NCBI GenBank assembly: GCA_963575745.1 | Contig: CAUYUJ010000745.1 | Location: 30,001 to 94,000, forward strand | Direction of reading: 5' to 3' | Source: Prorocentrum cordatum | Lineage: Eukaryota > Sar > Dinophyceae > Prorocentrales > Prorocentraceae | DNA: 64,000 nt | Shown: piece by piece, positions 52,579 to 63,895 of the stretch | Position numbering within the stretch: the stretch's first letter is position 1 | How the letters are laid out: each line of letters begins with the position of its first letter | Made by a program: the position numbers and the translations under genes | Notes under the pieces: generated by a model | Told to the model about the DNA's origin: nothing | What the model saw: the letters and a program-made list of their open reading frames with translations, nothing else | Databases searched by the model: none

Positions 52579-55184
52579 ATGGATCTGGACACTTTGACAC
52601 AATGGGCTGATTTGATCAACGACATTCGCAGAACCATCGCCCCCGCAGAGAACATACCTCGGAAACAACTAGCACGCTATCTCGAGGAGTTTGCAAAGTC
52701 CAAAGAACAGAAATGGAAGCTCGACTCTCAGGTGAAGTCGTGGGCGATGCAACATTCTAAAATGATCAATGACGCTTGCGCGTTATATCCGCCGTTTGTC
52801 AGATTGCTGCATTGGTTTCGGAATTGCAACGACACGAAAGAAAATGCCGTCGATCGTCCCCCGCTGCCGCCGATATGCCTATATCGGCGCAGGCGGATCC
52901 GATCGATGCTGAGGCACGTCGCACAAGCTTTCATCAAATGCAGGATTCGAGGGAAGGAATGAAGCCACGTTCGATGCCCCGTTTCCCAACTTATGTTGGG
53001 GAACGGGGCATCGAACGCGGTGAAGGTCATCGTGCAACCGTTGATCCGCACGATGATGTTAATCGCATTGGGCACCCCTGGCGAATTCTTCCAGAGTCTC
53101 TCTAATGCCTTCCCCGAAGGAGCCAGCAGAAGATCCCAGCGCGGTTGCAGACCTTTTGGCACCTGGACCTCGAGCTTCACGACAAGGATGATGGAGGGAC
53201 GGGCTCGGTCTGCTTTATAAATCTGTTTCGAAAGCGGTTTAGGGATTGCCTTTTGCATTCTGCATGTTTCCTTCGTGATTCCTGCGTTTATTCTGAGTTT
53301 ATTCTGAGTTTATTCGGAGTTTATTCGGAGTTTATTCGGACGACCCTGTAATGATCTCCCACGTGGGTGCGGGTGGCAGGAGTGACGATATAATATGGAT
53401 GATGTGCGATAGGGAAGGAACGCATGGGAGGGGTGAGTCGTGCGAGACTGGCGCCATTCTCGTCACATGGAGGTGGTGGGGGAGGGGTCGCGATCTCGTA
53501 ACGTCACGGTTCGAGGGGCCGACTTGGGCTCAGGATCGATAGCTTCGGACTGAGGAGAGGAGGGCATGAAGAGTAGAGGGTGGGAGGAGGAAGGTGAGGA
53601 GTGTATCGTGTAGCCAGCGCCAGGATGGCATCTATAAGTACGAGTTCAACAGAACCATGATGGTCGGGGGGGCGGGGTGTGCTTCTAGATGCATGAATGG
53701 TGATCGAGGGGGAGCGAGGCGTGCTAGGAAGCGGAGGATTGTAGCGATGACGTGAACGGAGGTGTGGTATCATGCGATTTCCACATCCCGACTTCTTCGT
53801 ACCTCCTTGCCGTTGCCCTCGTTTAGAGGCCGCATCTGCTCTGGGGCCGTGTCCCCCACCTCGCTCCTCTTGAAATGCTCTCTTGTGCGCTGCATTCGTT
53901 TTTGTGTGAATTCATGATGGTGGGCAGGCGGTCGCGAGATACAATGTCAGGAAGAAAGGGCCACCTGATTATTCGAAGACGCCAGCAGCACGACCAGGAG
54001 CAGCAGATCACGAGGAGCTCGAGGCAGTATGGGAGGATGGTCACACATGGAAGATCGCTGGGCTCACGCACGCTGTTTGGAAGGCGATGCTGCAGGAGAA
54101 AAAGTCAAAGGAGGCCCTCTGGAGTGGATGCGACGAGAACGACAGCCGCTGGGTTGTAGAGACGTTCCACCGCACGATCAAAGATGAGAGGGTTAAGCAT
54201 CTGGCAGTGTTCGAGCATCCAAAAGAAGGTTCGAAAACAATGCGGCTGCAGTTGGTCTGCAAGAAAGGGTACGGAGAGGAGGCAGACAAGTTCATCGTCA
54301 AATGCGCCAAAGCCTTTGCAAGCCACACTAAGACGAAGGACGCCATAGAAGTCGACAAGCAGGAGTTCATACGAGCACACTCTGGAGCAGTGCTTAAAAG
54401 GCCAGCATCAGCCAAAGCGAAGACGGTGGCGGCACCGATGAAGCGAAAGAAAGCAGGCCCGAAGGATGCGCAGAAGGATGACGAGGCTGAGGACGCTGAG
54501 CAGGAGGCAGGCGATGGCAGCGAGGAGGATGGAAAAGAGCGCGAGGATGAGGCAGAGGAGGAGGAGGAGGAGGAGGAGGAGGAAGAGAAGATCCAGGATG
54601 AGTGCGAGCACGGACCAGATGTGAATAGCAAGGCGCCTAAGAAGAGTTCAAAAGCCAGCGCAGGAGCAAAGGCAAAAAAGAAAGCTAAATGTGCAGCCGT
54701 CGTTCAGGAGAGCAAAGAAGAAAGCGAGAACGAGCATAACCAAAAGAGGAAGGAGAAGAAAAAGACGAGGAAGACGGAGCCACACCAAGCAACAACTGAC
54801 AAAAAAACAATATTGAAGAAGAAGCTCTTGAAGGCCGCGAACAGGAAGAAGCATGAGAAGGAGAAGGCCGATGAGGAGAACGCAGGCGCTGAAGGGCCGG
54901 CAGAGGTTGAGCATTCTGAAGCAGATGGGGATGGATCAAAGGACGAAGAGAAAGCAGAGGCAGATGAGAAAGCAGAGGCAGAGGAGAAAGCAGAGGCAGA
55001 GGAGAAAGCAGAGGCAGAGGAGAAAGCAGAGGCAGAGGAGAAAGCAGAGGCAGAGGAGAACGCAAAGGCCGAGGAGAAAGCAAAGAAGCCAAAGGCCGAC
55101 ACCAGCCCCCCTAGAAAGAAGTTCAGACCTCCAACAGACTCCAGCGATGACGTCATCGATGAGTTCGGCAAGTGCATGGTGTGA
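52579..55184 (+). CDS. orf1-B, transposon accessory protein (modules 1+2), split by introns
   Basis: Exon 1 (52579 to ~52960): MDLDTLTQWADLINDIRRT, EEFAKSKEQKWKLDSQVKSW, RRIRSMLRHVAQAFIK. The last exon (about 53928-55184) starts after a CAG acceptor: AVWEDGHTWKIAGL, WVVETFHRTIKDERVKHLAV, KCAKAFASHTKTKD, LKRPASAKAKT, then a highly charged tail with about seven KAEAEE hexapeptide repeats (18-bp repeats, 54950-55070) and the end DSSDDVIDEFGKCMV. Domain order equals orf1-C. The intron region 52965-53927 contains a TTTATTCGGAG minisatellite. Whether the two exons form one transcript is inferred from C. Confidence 0.6.
52963..53927 (+). other. probable orf1-B intron or spacer
   Basis: About 960 bases without a supported exon. 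Holds the minisatellite at 53281-53341 and a near-palindrome around 52975-53010 (GCCCCGTTTCCCAAC..TTGGGGAACGGGGC). Confidence 0.45.
53281..53341 (+). repeat. TTTATTCGGAG minisatellite (11-12 bp)
   Basis: Five units GAGTTTATTC(T/G). The complementary array GAATAAACTCC lies at 60370-60505. Confidence 0.85.
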
Positions 55185-55994
55185 GCGAGGCGCACCTGTA
55201 GCTTACTCTGTGTTGCTTTGCCACAGCCTTCAACATCCCCCCTCTCCGCATTTCCCATGTTGCCAACCCGTGCGCGTAATGTGTCGATTTGGATGCCATG
55301 TTCACTGATGTCAACGTTGTCGTCTCACTAGTTGCGTTCCCACGCTTTACAATCACAATATTGGTTCGACAAGGCGCCTTGAAGTCTATTCCGCGTGCAA
55401 CTACGTCGGCGAGCTCAGCGTCTTTGCTATGCCGCGGTCAGCGTCATTGTTGCATGCTTCTGCTGCGTGTTAGGTTTGTCTGAGACGTGCTTCGTCGTGA
55501 GGCTGGCGGAACAGTTAGCGTGGCCGCTCTCGTTATGCAGCCACGGCGCGTGATGAGCACGCGCGTCGGCAACGATGCTGTGCTAGACAGTGCTGCAATT
55601 CGCCGCGCGCGTCGTGCAAAAAAACAACGCAACCGTGTGAGGTGTTAGCTGGATCGGCGTCTGTGGGTTACCTCTGGGCCCTGGGTCCTGGAGAAAACAT
55701 AGTTGCACCCCCGATAGACCCTACATGCGCAGCTGTGTTCGAAATACGAACGAAGAGCAACCTAATTGAACATATCAACATGCCGTGGGTGAACCAGTGA
55801 ACCTCAGACATTTCGTGACAATGGTAACGCACGCGCGTCACTGACCATATTATCACATACGTGTGTCTTTATACATGTGTGTCGTTCGGTTTGTCCCGCA
55901 TCAGTGCGCCATCTTTCGGATCCCCCATCGCGCTTTACGACGTGATCTGGAAGCTCTGCCAGTCGACCAATTGCGCCGCTTGCCCACTTCAGGA
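55185..55994 (+). other. orf1-B to orf2-B spacer, 0.8 kb
   Basis: No supported gene; AT-richer and without clear repeats. Confidence 0.5.
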
Positions 55995-56015
55995 ACCGTA
56001 GCCACTATGCCCAAG
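55995..56015 (+). other. relict spliced leader before orf2-B
   Basis: CCGTAGCCA intact, then CTATG and CCCAAG: about 17 of 22 dinoSL bases with one base lost. Confidence 0.6.
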
Positions 56016-59000
56016 GACAGACTAGAGGCCATCAAGTTTGTAGACATCAGAACGTTTCTGCGTAGGAAGCAGGTCTACGAGAGAGCCCAGGACACTTTGC
56101 GTTCTGGCGAACCCCTTCATAGCCATTCTCATTTGGTTTTCTCCGATCGTCTCCCTCGCCAAGTGTTCCAGCCTCGATCGCCCCACAATGAAATCACATC
56201 GTTGCCCTCCGCTGCAGGACGCCGCGATGGAGGTCGAACTTTCTGGCGCATCGGGTTCAAACGATGAGGTTCGCAACGCCGAGTACCAACGCATCGTAGT
56301 AGGCCAGTTCGAAGCGGAGAGAGCAATCGAACGGCAGAGGCACCAGGAAGAGGGAGATCATGCAATGGCAGATATGCTACAAGAACAGGAACGCGCGCTC
56401 GGGGCACAGGACATGTAGTGCGTTCGACAAGATGAGGAGGATTAGGAGGAAGAGGCGGTGACAGGTGATGAAGCGCATCAGGCGGAGGAGGGCATGAGGA
56501 GGAGTAACAGGAATGATGGGCGCACTTTAGCCGAGAACGCACCCCCTGTCGAGTTGCATTCGCAGTCGTGCGTCTCGCGTGCGTTCGTCGTCAGCGTGCA
56601 TCGCGCCGCAAGGACTGCGCCATCGAGGTGGAGGACTCGCTCCCCAACGATGGTGCTGGAGATGATGGCGAGGAGGCAACGTCAGGAGACGAGGAGGCAA
56701 AGTCAGGAAATACAGAGACTGATGCGATGAGGAGGGATGATGGCGACAAGGCAAAGCCAACACAGCCAGAGGACATAAGCAGCGAGGATGGAAAGACGGC
56801 AACGAAAGATGAGGACGACGCAGCCAAGGAAGAGAAGAAGGAACAGGTCCAGGGAGAAGGCGCAGCAGAGGGTGAGGGAGCTGAGCCATTCGAGAAGACA
56901 GGAGACCACGTTGAAGAGAACACCCGTGATCAGGACGTGGAGGGTGAAGGAACCAGAGTTGATGAGACGCCCGAGGATTCGAAGCTGGCGGCAGAGGAGG
57001 GCGGAACTAAGAAGAGGAAGAAGAGGAATACGAAGAAGACTAGGCGCGCGGCCAAAGGTAAAGGCGAGGCCCCGCCAACAGGAGACGCTGCAGAGGATGA
57101 ACCACCGAAGAAAAAGAAGCGAAACCAGAGGAGAGGAGACGCTGGCGCTGAGGCGGCAGCAACGCCCGAGGACGCAACAGAGAAGGGCGAGGGCCGAAAG
57201 CTTGAGGAGATTGAGGGCACAGAGGGGATCAACCAGATCGAGAACACAACTGCCGAGGCGGACGCCGAGGCCGACAAGGCCAGCAAGGACGGCGCGCCGA
57301 CGGGCAGCAAGCTCGACAAGGATTGCATTGGTTTATCGGTCGTTCTCTCGTCCTCTCTCTCGCTGTCTTTCCCCCCGCTAGTGCGTCCTCCCCCCCACTA
57401 GAAACATCGCCATCCCCTCCCCTCCGATCTTCTCGACCTCCGTCCGTCTTGACAACCTCATCATTTTCTTATGTGGCACTGCTTTTACAATCGCGCAACT
57501 CCTATAGGATCTTGTCGGTGGCACAATCACGCCGAACACTCCCTCGACGACGGCAGCTGGAACGTCCGTGAAGGGCCGTCGTCGACGCCCCACAAACCAT
57601 TCCTCGCCCCTCGCCCCCTCTGAAGAGGCGGATGAAGAGCAGCAGCAACAGCAGCAAGAGGGAGAGGATGGAGGGAATGAGGGAGGGAGGGATGGAGAGA
57701 TGGAGGGAGGGAGATGGTTGTTGCGTCACTTCCAGGACCATGATATACCGTCTGAACCCGAGTACGCCCAGCAGATGTTCGGAGGTGACGGACCATCTCT
57801 GTGGCCGAGAGACGGGAGCCAGTCTACGTTCTTCAAACAAAATGGGATCGACGTGCGACCAGTCCCTGATCAAGAGTTCGTTCAAGACAGGCAGAAGCTG
57901 CTCGGGGAACTGAAGGCTGAAATCGCTGAGCTGTCCAACCACAACATCATGCGCAGCGGGGAGGACCCGTCCTGTGAGAGGATGGACCAGGTATTGACGC
58001 AGTTCTTCAACGGCGGGCTGGTGGGAAGGTTGCACGAGCTACGAAAGACATCACCAGATGAGGCAAAGGAGATCGAGGCTGAGGACGAGCTGCCAGAGGA
58101 CGCGCAGCGCGACAAGGAGTTGTGGGAGGAACTGCAGAAAAACAACTACTATTTCAACACATCCACGGGGGCTGGGAACCCTGCAGGAAGCCGCTGGCAG
58201 CGCGCTTTGAAGGCAAGCGAGAAACTTCGGCGCAAGTGCGCCAAGTGCCATGGCTACCATGACTCCCAGAAGTTCAGAGCGAGGTGGGCCAAGCGGATGC
58301 ACAGGGACTGGAAGTGCAAGTGGACCAGGACCCATTCGACGACGCTCACAAAGGCGCAGATGAAGGACGGTGAGTACTGCAGCATCGGCAGGATCGCGAA
58401 GAAGGAAGGAGGAGGGCTCCACGGGATGCAGCTGGCGTTCAAATATTGCACGAACGCGATCATACTTGGAGGGATGTGGGCCAAATGGGACGATATGACC
58501 GAAAGCATCAAATTCCTGTATTTCACGCATCGCATGTCTGAGACGTTCAAGGAAGCATGGGAATAATTAGAATCATGGAGCACGCGCAGGCCAGGAGGCG
58601 ACGACGACGCCGACCGCGGTGGCGGTGCCATCAAAGACAAGAAAAGGAGCAAGGCTCTTCCCGATGCAGACGATGAGGGCAATGCCAGTTCGAGCGATGC
58701 GTCATCCAGCGATGACCAGGAAGAGGCGGAGGAAGAAGACAGTGAGGAGGACGAGGAAGAGGAGGACGAGGAAGAGGACGAGGAAAAGACAAGGAAAGAG
58801 AAGAAGAAAAGACCGACAGATTCAGAGGACGAGATGCCGCCTAAGAAGAGGACCCGCATCGGCTCGAAGCGCAATGAAGATGACGCGGCTGAGGAGGCTA
58901 AAGGCACGAGCAAGCAGAAGGAGAGGCAGACACGTAAGAATCGCAAGAAGACAGTGGATGCGAAAAAGGCTGAGGACAAGAAAAAAATTGAGGATAAGAA

Positions 59001-60207
59001 AAGACGGAGGATAAGAAAAAGACTGAGGATAAGAAAAATATTGGGGATAAGAAAAAGACGGAGGATAAGAAAAAGACTGAGGGTGCGAAGAAAAAGACTG
59101 AGGATGAGAAAAAAGCTAAGGATACGAAAAAAGTGAAGGATACGAAAAAGGATAAGGATCAGGCCCAGTCTGAAGATGACAAGAAGAGGACGACGATTAC
59201 ACCCGAGTACGTGAAGAATTTCAAGAAGGTCAAAGTGCTGTACGACAGCGCGATCTTGCAGCACACGTCTACCGCGCAGCTCATCCAGACCTGGAAGTGG
59301 GCCAAGAACAGCCCAGACGTCCTGAAAGATTTCCAGGCTGCCTACGACAAGGCGCGGAGCTTGAGCATGGGGGGCTGGCGAGGAGGAGGAGTAGGAGGAG
59401 TAGGAGGATGCGGATGAGGATGAAAAGGAGGAGGAGGAGACAAACTGGGATTGAAGCTGGGGGTGGTGTTCATCCCTTATCTTCCTCGATCCTCATCCTT
59501 CGCCCTTCCCGTTCCTCATCATTAAAGAAATGTGATTGGTATGTCGGTGATCTCGGTCTATGGTTGTGCACCCGCACTTATCATGCTTCGCTCGTCTTGT
59601 TCGTTTGCACTTAGCTCTGGTCTGGGTCCAAGCGCCCTGTTGCGTTTATATACAGTTTGCCCGACATATCCTGTAACGTGCTATGTTGACCCAGTGTTGT
59701 GACTGATGTATGTGTGCGTTTGCAGTATTGTTCGCCCCATTCGCTGCGCAGGTGAATGCTATCGTGGCTGAGCACAAATTCCTGTTCAAGCTGATGTCTG
59801 AGGACGAGCTGCCTGTCTACAAGAAGGAGGCCCCGCAACTTGCAGCCACCCCCTGCCAGAATCGGAGGAGGAATGATAATAGAGGTGGGGGGGAGAAGGG
59901 CGGCGGGTGGGAAGATAGAGCAGAGGAGGCCATGGGTGAGGATGGCGGAGGGGGGGGGTGAGATGTTCGGATTCATGGATCGCGATCTACGACATAGATC
60001 GCATTCGCTGAATGTGAGCATATCTCCCCCCCCCCCTGCCTCCCGATCTTCGCATTTAAGTGTTGTTCAGAGGTTGGTGACGAGACGTTCAAGCGCCACC
60101 TTAAGAAGGCCTATGAGGTTCTGCACGAGCCATGTGGTGGTCTCCTGGAGGAGTGCAAGAGCTTGAAAGCCATGAACCAGGCCAGGTATACCAAGTCCAG
60201 GCAGTGA
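56007..60207 (+). CDS. orf2-B, transposon accessory protein (modules 3+4), many exons
   Basis: Exons read in order: MPKDRLEAIKFVDIRTFLRRKQ (from 56007); a helical piece to ~56418 (FEAERAIERQRHQEEGDHAM); an acidic/basic piece ~56620-57326; a long exon to 58566 with DKELWEELQKNNYYF, GSRWQRALKASEK, FRARWAKRMHRDWKCKW, AQMKDGEYCSIGRIAKKEG and MWAKWDDMTESIKF; Lys-rich KKKTED repeats (58970-59140); YVKNFKKVKVLYDSAI and LIQTWKWAKNSPDVL to ~59390; NAIVAEHKFLFKLMSEDELPVYKKE (~59752-59828); and a last exon ending RYTKSRQ at 60207. The frame shifts by one base within the KKKTED repeats. One gene or two is undecided; C has one fused ORF. Confidence 0.55.
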
Positions 60208-61490
60208 GCAACTTGACACTCGGAGACATCTGATCGAAATCAGTTGACCGATCGGACAAAATTATGCTCGTTCGACTCTGTGTTAATGTTTTGCAACGGT
60301 GTGCCCGGCACAACTGATGTGTAACCGGTGATTTCGGCGAGTTTTTTGGAAATCCAAGTGAACCACACAGCGAATAAGCACCGAATAAACTGCGAATAAA
60401 CTGCGAATAAACCTTATGAAACCATATATATATATATATATACACAAAAAAACACACGAATAAACTCCGAATAAACTCCGAATAAACTCCGAATAAACTC
60501 CGAATGAACTTTGATACCGCGCACTCGCTCAAAACTGTCAGCGCAAGCACGCACATTGCACAAAAAACCAAAATGGTGAGCATTTACTTCTAAACCACGT
60601 GGTGCTGTTCGGATTTCCAAACAACTTGTTCGAAATCGCGACGTCCTGGTTTTCTGGGGCCCAGAAGAAAACAGTCGCATGGTGATCGATCCGAGTGTCA
60701 TTCGAGCCATCATATTTAGCTCTGCACTGCTGGCCACGCTCGGCGACGGGAGTTCGCATCACTCACAGGAGTGGGCAACGCGTGGAGCCGTGGTCGTTTG
60801 AAGCAGATCAGCTGCGCTGTCCTTATGTTTCGCTTAATTGTGCGGCATTGGCAAGCATCGCAGGGGCAGGCAGGCGCGCCGACTTTCTTCTCGCAGCCAC
60901 GGTTTCATTCGGCACGCAGCTCGCAAGGGAAAGCGAGGGACTGAGAGGGGAAATGGGTTGAAGCATATGTGATGATCGTGCGGTTCCATTGCGTCCGAGC
61001 TGCTGCTAGGTTGCGCGTGCTTGTGCCACCCCCAGCGTTTGTGTATTATATATCAGGTGTGGTTGCAGGCGTCATAATGCTTGATCAGTCTTGCATTCGA
61101 GCGACGGTGCATGCATTTTGACTAGTGGAGTTGCTGTGGCTTTCCTTTCGATGAAAAACATTGGGCGGTGTCCCGAGACAACTTATGTTTTATATGATCG
61201 GGGTTGACATCCCGACACGCGTGATGATGTCGATATGGTTCCCTGGGATCGTCGGCGATGCATCGGCGACGTCGACGGTGAGTCATGCATCGGCGATGCT
61301 AGCGTGCGTTCGGCCAGATAAGTTGTGAACGGTCTCTGGCAGCTGCGGGTGCATCGACGATGGCGGTGGAAGCGACATGAACAGCGACGACGACGACAGC
61401 GACAACAAACCAAAGATGACGGCGACAGTGATTCCGTGACAGGCAGGTTGGCTGCGACAAGTGAGCACAGCACGGCGGCGACGTTCCATC
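60208..61490 (+). other. orf2-B to tnp-B spacer, 1.3 kb, with minisatellite
   Basis: Contains the GAATAAACTCC array on both sides of a TA repeat (60424-60441). No supported gene in 60510-61490. Confidence 0.55.
60370..60505 (-). repeat. GAATAAACTCC minisatellite flanking a TA repeat
   Basis: About nine units, reverse complement of the array at 53281-53341. (TA)9 lies between two blocks. Confidence 0.85.
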
Positions 61491-61512
61491 TGTGTAGCCA
61501 TGCCAGCTCGAG
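61491..61512 (+). other. weak relict spliced leader before tnp-B
   Basis: GTAGCCAT and GCTCGAG in register, 15 of 22 ungapped, ending 7 bases before the ATG at 61520. Confidence 0.4.
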
Positions 61513-61519
61513 TGTCAGG

Positions 61520-63895
61520 ATGTCCACTTCCCACGTAAAGAGGGGGAGAACACATACCGTATTCGTCCGTGACGCGAGGGGGCAAGAGAAGCGCGATGCT
61601 GGAGCACGTGCGTTCGACATTCTGTTAGGACTGTACGCGTCGTGCAAGCGCATGAGTGCGCAGGACTTCACTGTTTTATGCCATTGTTTTGATGTGTGCG
61701 AAGTTCCTGGAGGGTCCTGGGCAGCCTATGCCATGAAGCCTGGGGCGTCCTCGGGGAATTACAAAAAGTTCTTGGGTTCTAGACTTCCTGAATGTGGACC
61801 TTTCTACTACGCTGACATCCCAGGTACAAATCGGAAAGACAATAACCAACAAACAGTTTGCATCCCATTTAGGAAAATATATCGCACTATTGCTTCGGAA
61901 GTGAAGAATAGCGAGTACATCCAGGAAGCCCTCAGGGATGGAGAACATGATCTTCCGAACAGTGTCATGAGCGTCCCAGCATATCGTGATCACCCACACG
62001 TGCTGCGAGCGAGGGATCACGATGAACAATATCCTTTACCATTAGCCGTGTATATGGACGGGTTTCGCTACGCAGGGCAGGCCGATGGTCGCAACAAGTT
62101 AACCACTGTCGTTACATCCGACGCCCCAACATGTGTATAACCAGATAGGGAGCGCGCGCATGGCACGCTGCTTGTACGCATATGTGCACGCGCGTTGCGC
62201 GCATCAAACCCGATTTTGGGAGGTATGGCATTACGCGCGGTACGCCCGAACTGCTTGGGCAAGCGTGTAATCTGATTGGGGTCTCGGTGGTAAACTTATT
62301 GTCAGACGCGCGGCATTTGGTAGGCTTGATGCGGAAAGATCAATTATGTGCATGTGGGTGTGGAGGGTATTGTTCAACTCATTCTCTTCTCAAAGTAGTT
62401 CAATGGCAACTTCGCGCGTTGTGCTCAGGTGTGTTACCAGACAGGGGACATGACGGTAAACCTCTAAGTGGTATGAATGCAGACGATGCAGACCGAGAGT
62501 TGCAATTCAAAGCAATGGTATTATATATCAAAGGGGATTGGAGCGAACATCACCACTCGATGGGGTTACCACCATGGAACGCAGTTTACAGCCCCTGCCC
62601 ATTCTGTAAGGTACCACGCGATGTCATGTCTGCTCCTGATAGTCTCGCGTGGTCAGGCGGTGCTTACCCCGAGCGAAGACATGAAGATTTCGACGCTGCA
62701 TGTACTCGAAACGAACATATAATCCAGATTCAAACCAACGAAATCAGAGATCGTGTTGCTACCCTACTGGTCGACGACGGCAAGAAGAAAGGACGAACAC
62801 TTTCAAGTGATTTCGTCCACCCCGATAACATGTGGGTTTTGCGGGCTGGGGATAGATTGGAACCTTCAGACGACCTCTTAGTACCCGCACGATTCGATCG
62901 GACAACAACTCCGTTCTGGGCTACGTTCTGGAGGGCAAACGCTGATTTATTTGGACGGGTCATTGACCCATACAACCACCGATCCCCTCTGTTTGACGAA
63001 CAGCTTGGTACATCACCCGCGCGAACTCTAGCTATAGATTCCTTGCACACATACTATTTTGGGCCCATGATGCGATATTGCTCAGCCGCACTACAACGCA
63101 GCTTGGCAAAAAACCCATGGAGGGTACCGAACTGGGATGTCAGAATCAAACGGTTAGAAGCAGAATTATTCACCTATTACGAGAGGGCAAATGTACTAGG
63201 AAAATGTTGGGTGGTATGCAAGGAAACTCAGTTTTCGGTGGTGGGGTGCTCAAGCTCAAAGCTAGCGAAACTCTGTCCATATTACATTTTACAGTCGACA
63301 GAATGCGTGTTCACCAAACAGATGAGGCAACGCATGCTTTCTTGTTGCAAGCCGGAGAAGCCCTTCTGGCATGGATGGCAACGTGCAGGACGTCGCCAAC
63401 GTGCTTGTCAGAAGAGCAACACCAACTATTGATTGAGAGCGCCGACCGTTTCATCATGAATGCTGAACTTGCACGTGTGACGCCCACCCCCAAGTTTCAC
63501 GTGTTTATGCACATGACAATGAGGACCATGTCGGCTGGGCCTCTAAAAAACAACGGTCGGCAAGTTTCAACCGTTTTTCCCACACCCATGCCGCAACATC
63601 GGCAATGAAAAAAACACGGGGGAAGATGAGAGCACTCCTCATTGAATTTGAACTTGCGCCATCTAGGAGCAACTACTTCGGGAACCCAAGGGCATATGAC
63701 ACGTTCGTGGACGAGGGGATAAACCTGACATTGCGCACGTGCTCGGAGCGCGCGCACCCGAGAACTCTACACAAAAGCGTATATATGTGCTTCTCCATCA
63801 TGGGCATGCTCCGTACGCACACGCACTTGTTCGCTGCACCCTCTGATGATCACCTGGGCCGCCGTCATCGTGATGACGATGATGATTATGCGTGA
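61520..63895 (+). CDS. tnp-B, CACTA/Plavaka-like DDE/D transposase with introns and one frame break
   Basis: Exon 1 from the ATG at 61520 to ~62090: FDILLGLYASCKRMSAQDF, VPAYRDHPHVLRARDHDEQY, LAVYMDGFRY (first Asp). An intron lies within 62090-62270. Exon 2: IGVSVVNLLSDARHLVGL, CACGCGGYC, YIKGDWSEHHHSMGL (second Asp), CPFC, LAIDSLHTYYFGPMMRY (third Asp), KNPWRV. A one-base shift near 63200 at an A-run leads to GGGVLKLKASETLSILHF and PTPKFHVFMHMTMRT. An intron of about 100 bases follows; then GNPRAYDTFVDEGINLTLRT to the stop at 63895. The motif order equals tnp-A and tnp-C. All catalytic-type residues remain. Confidence 0.7.
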
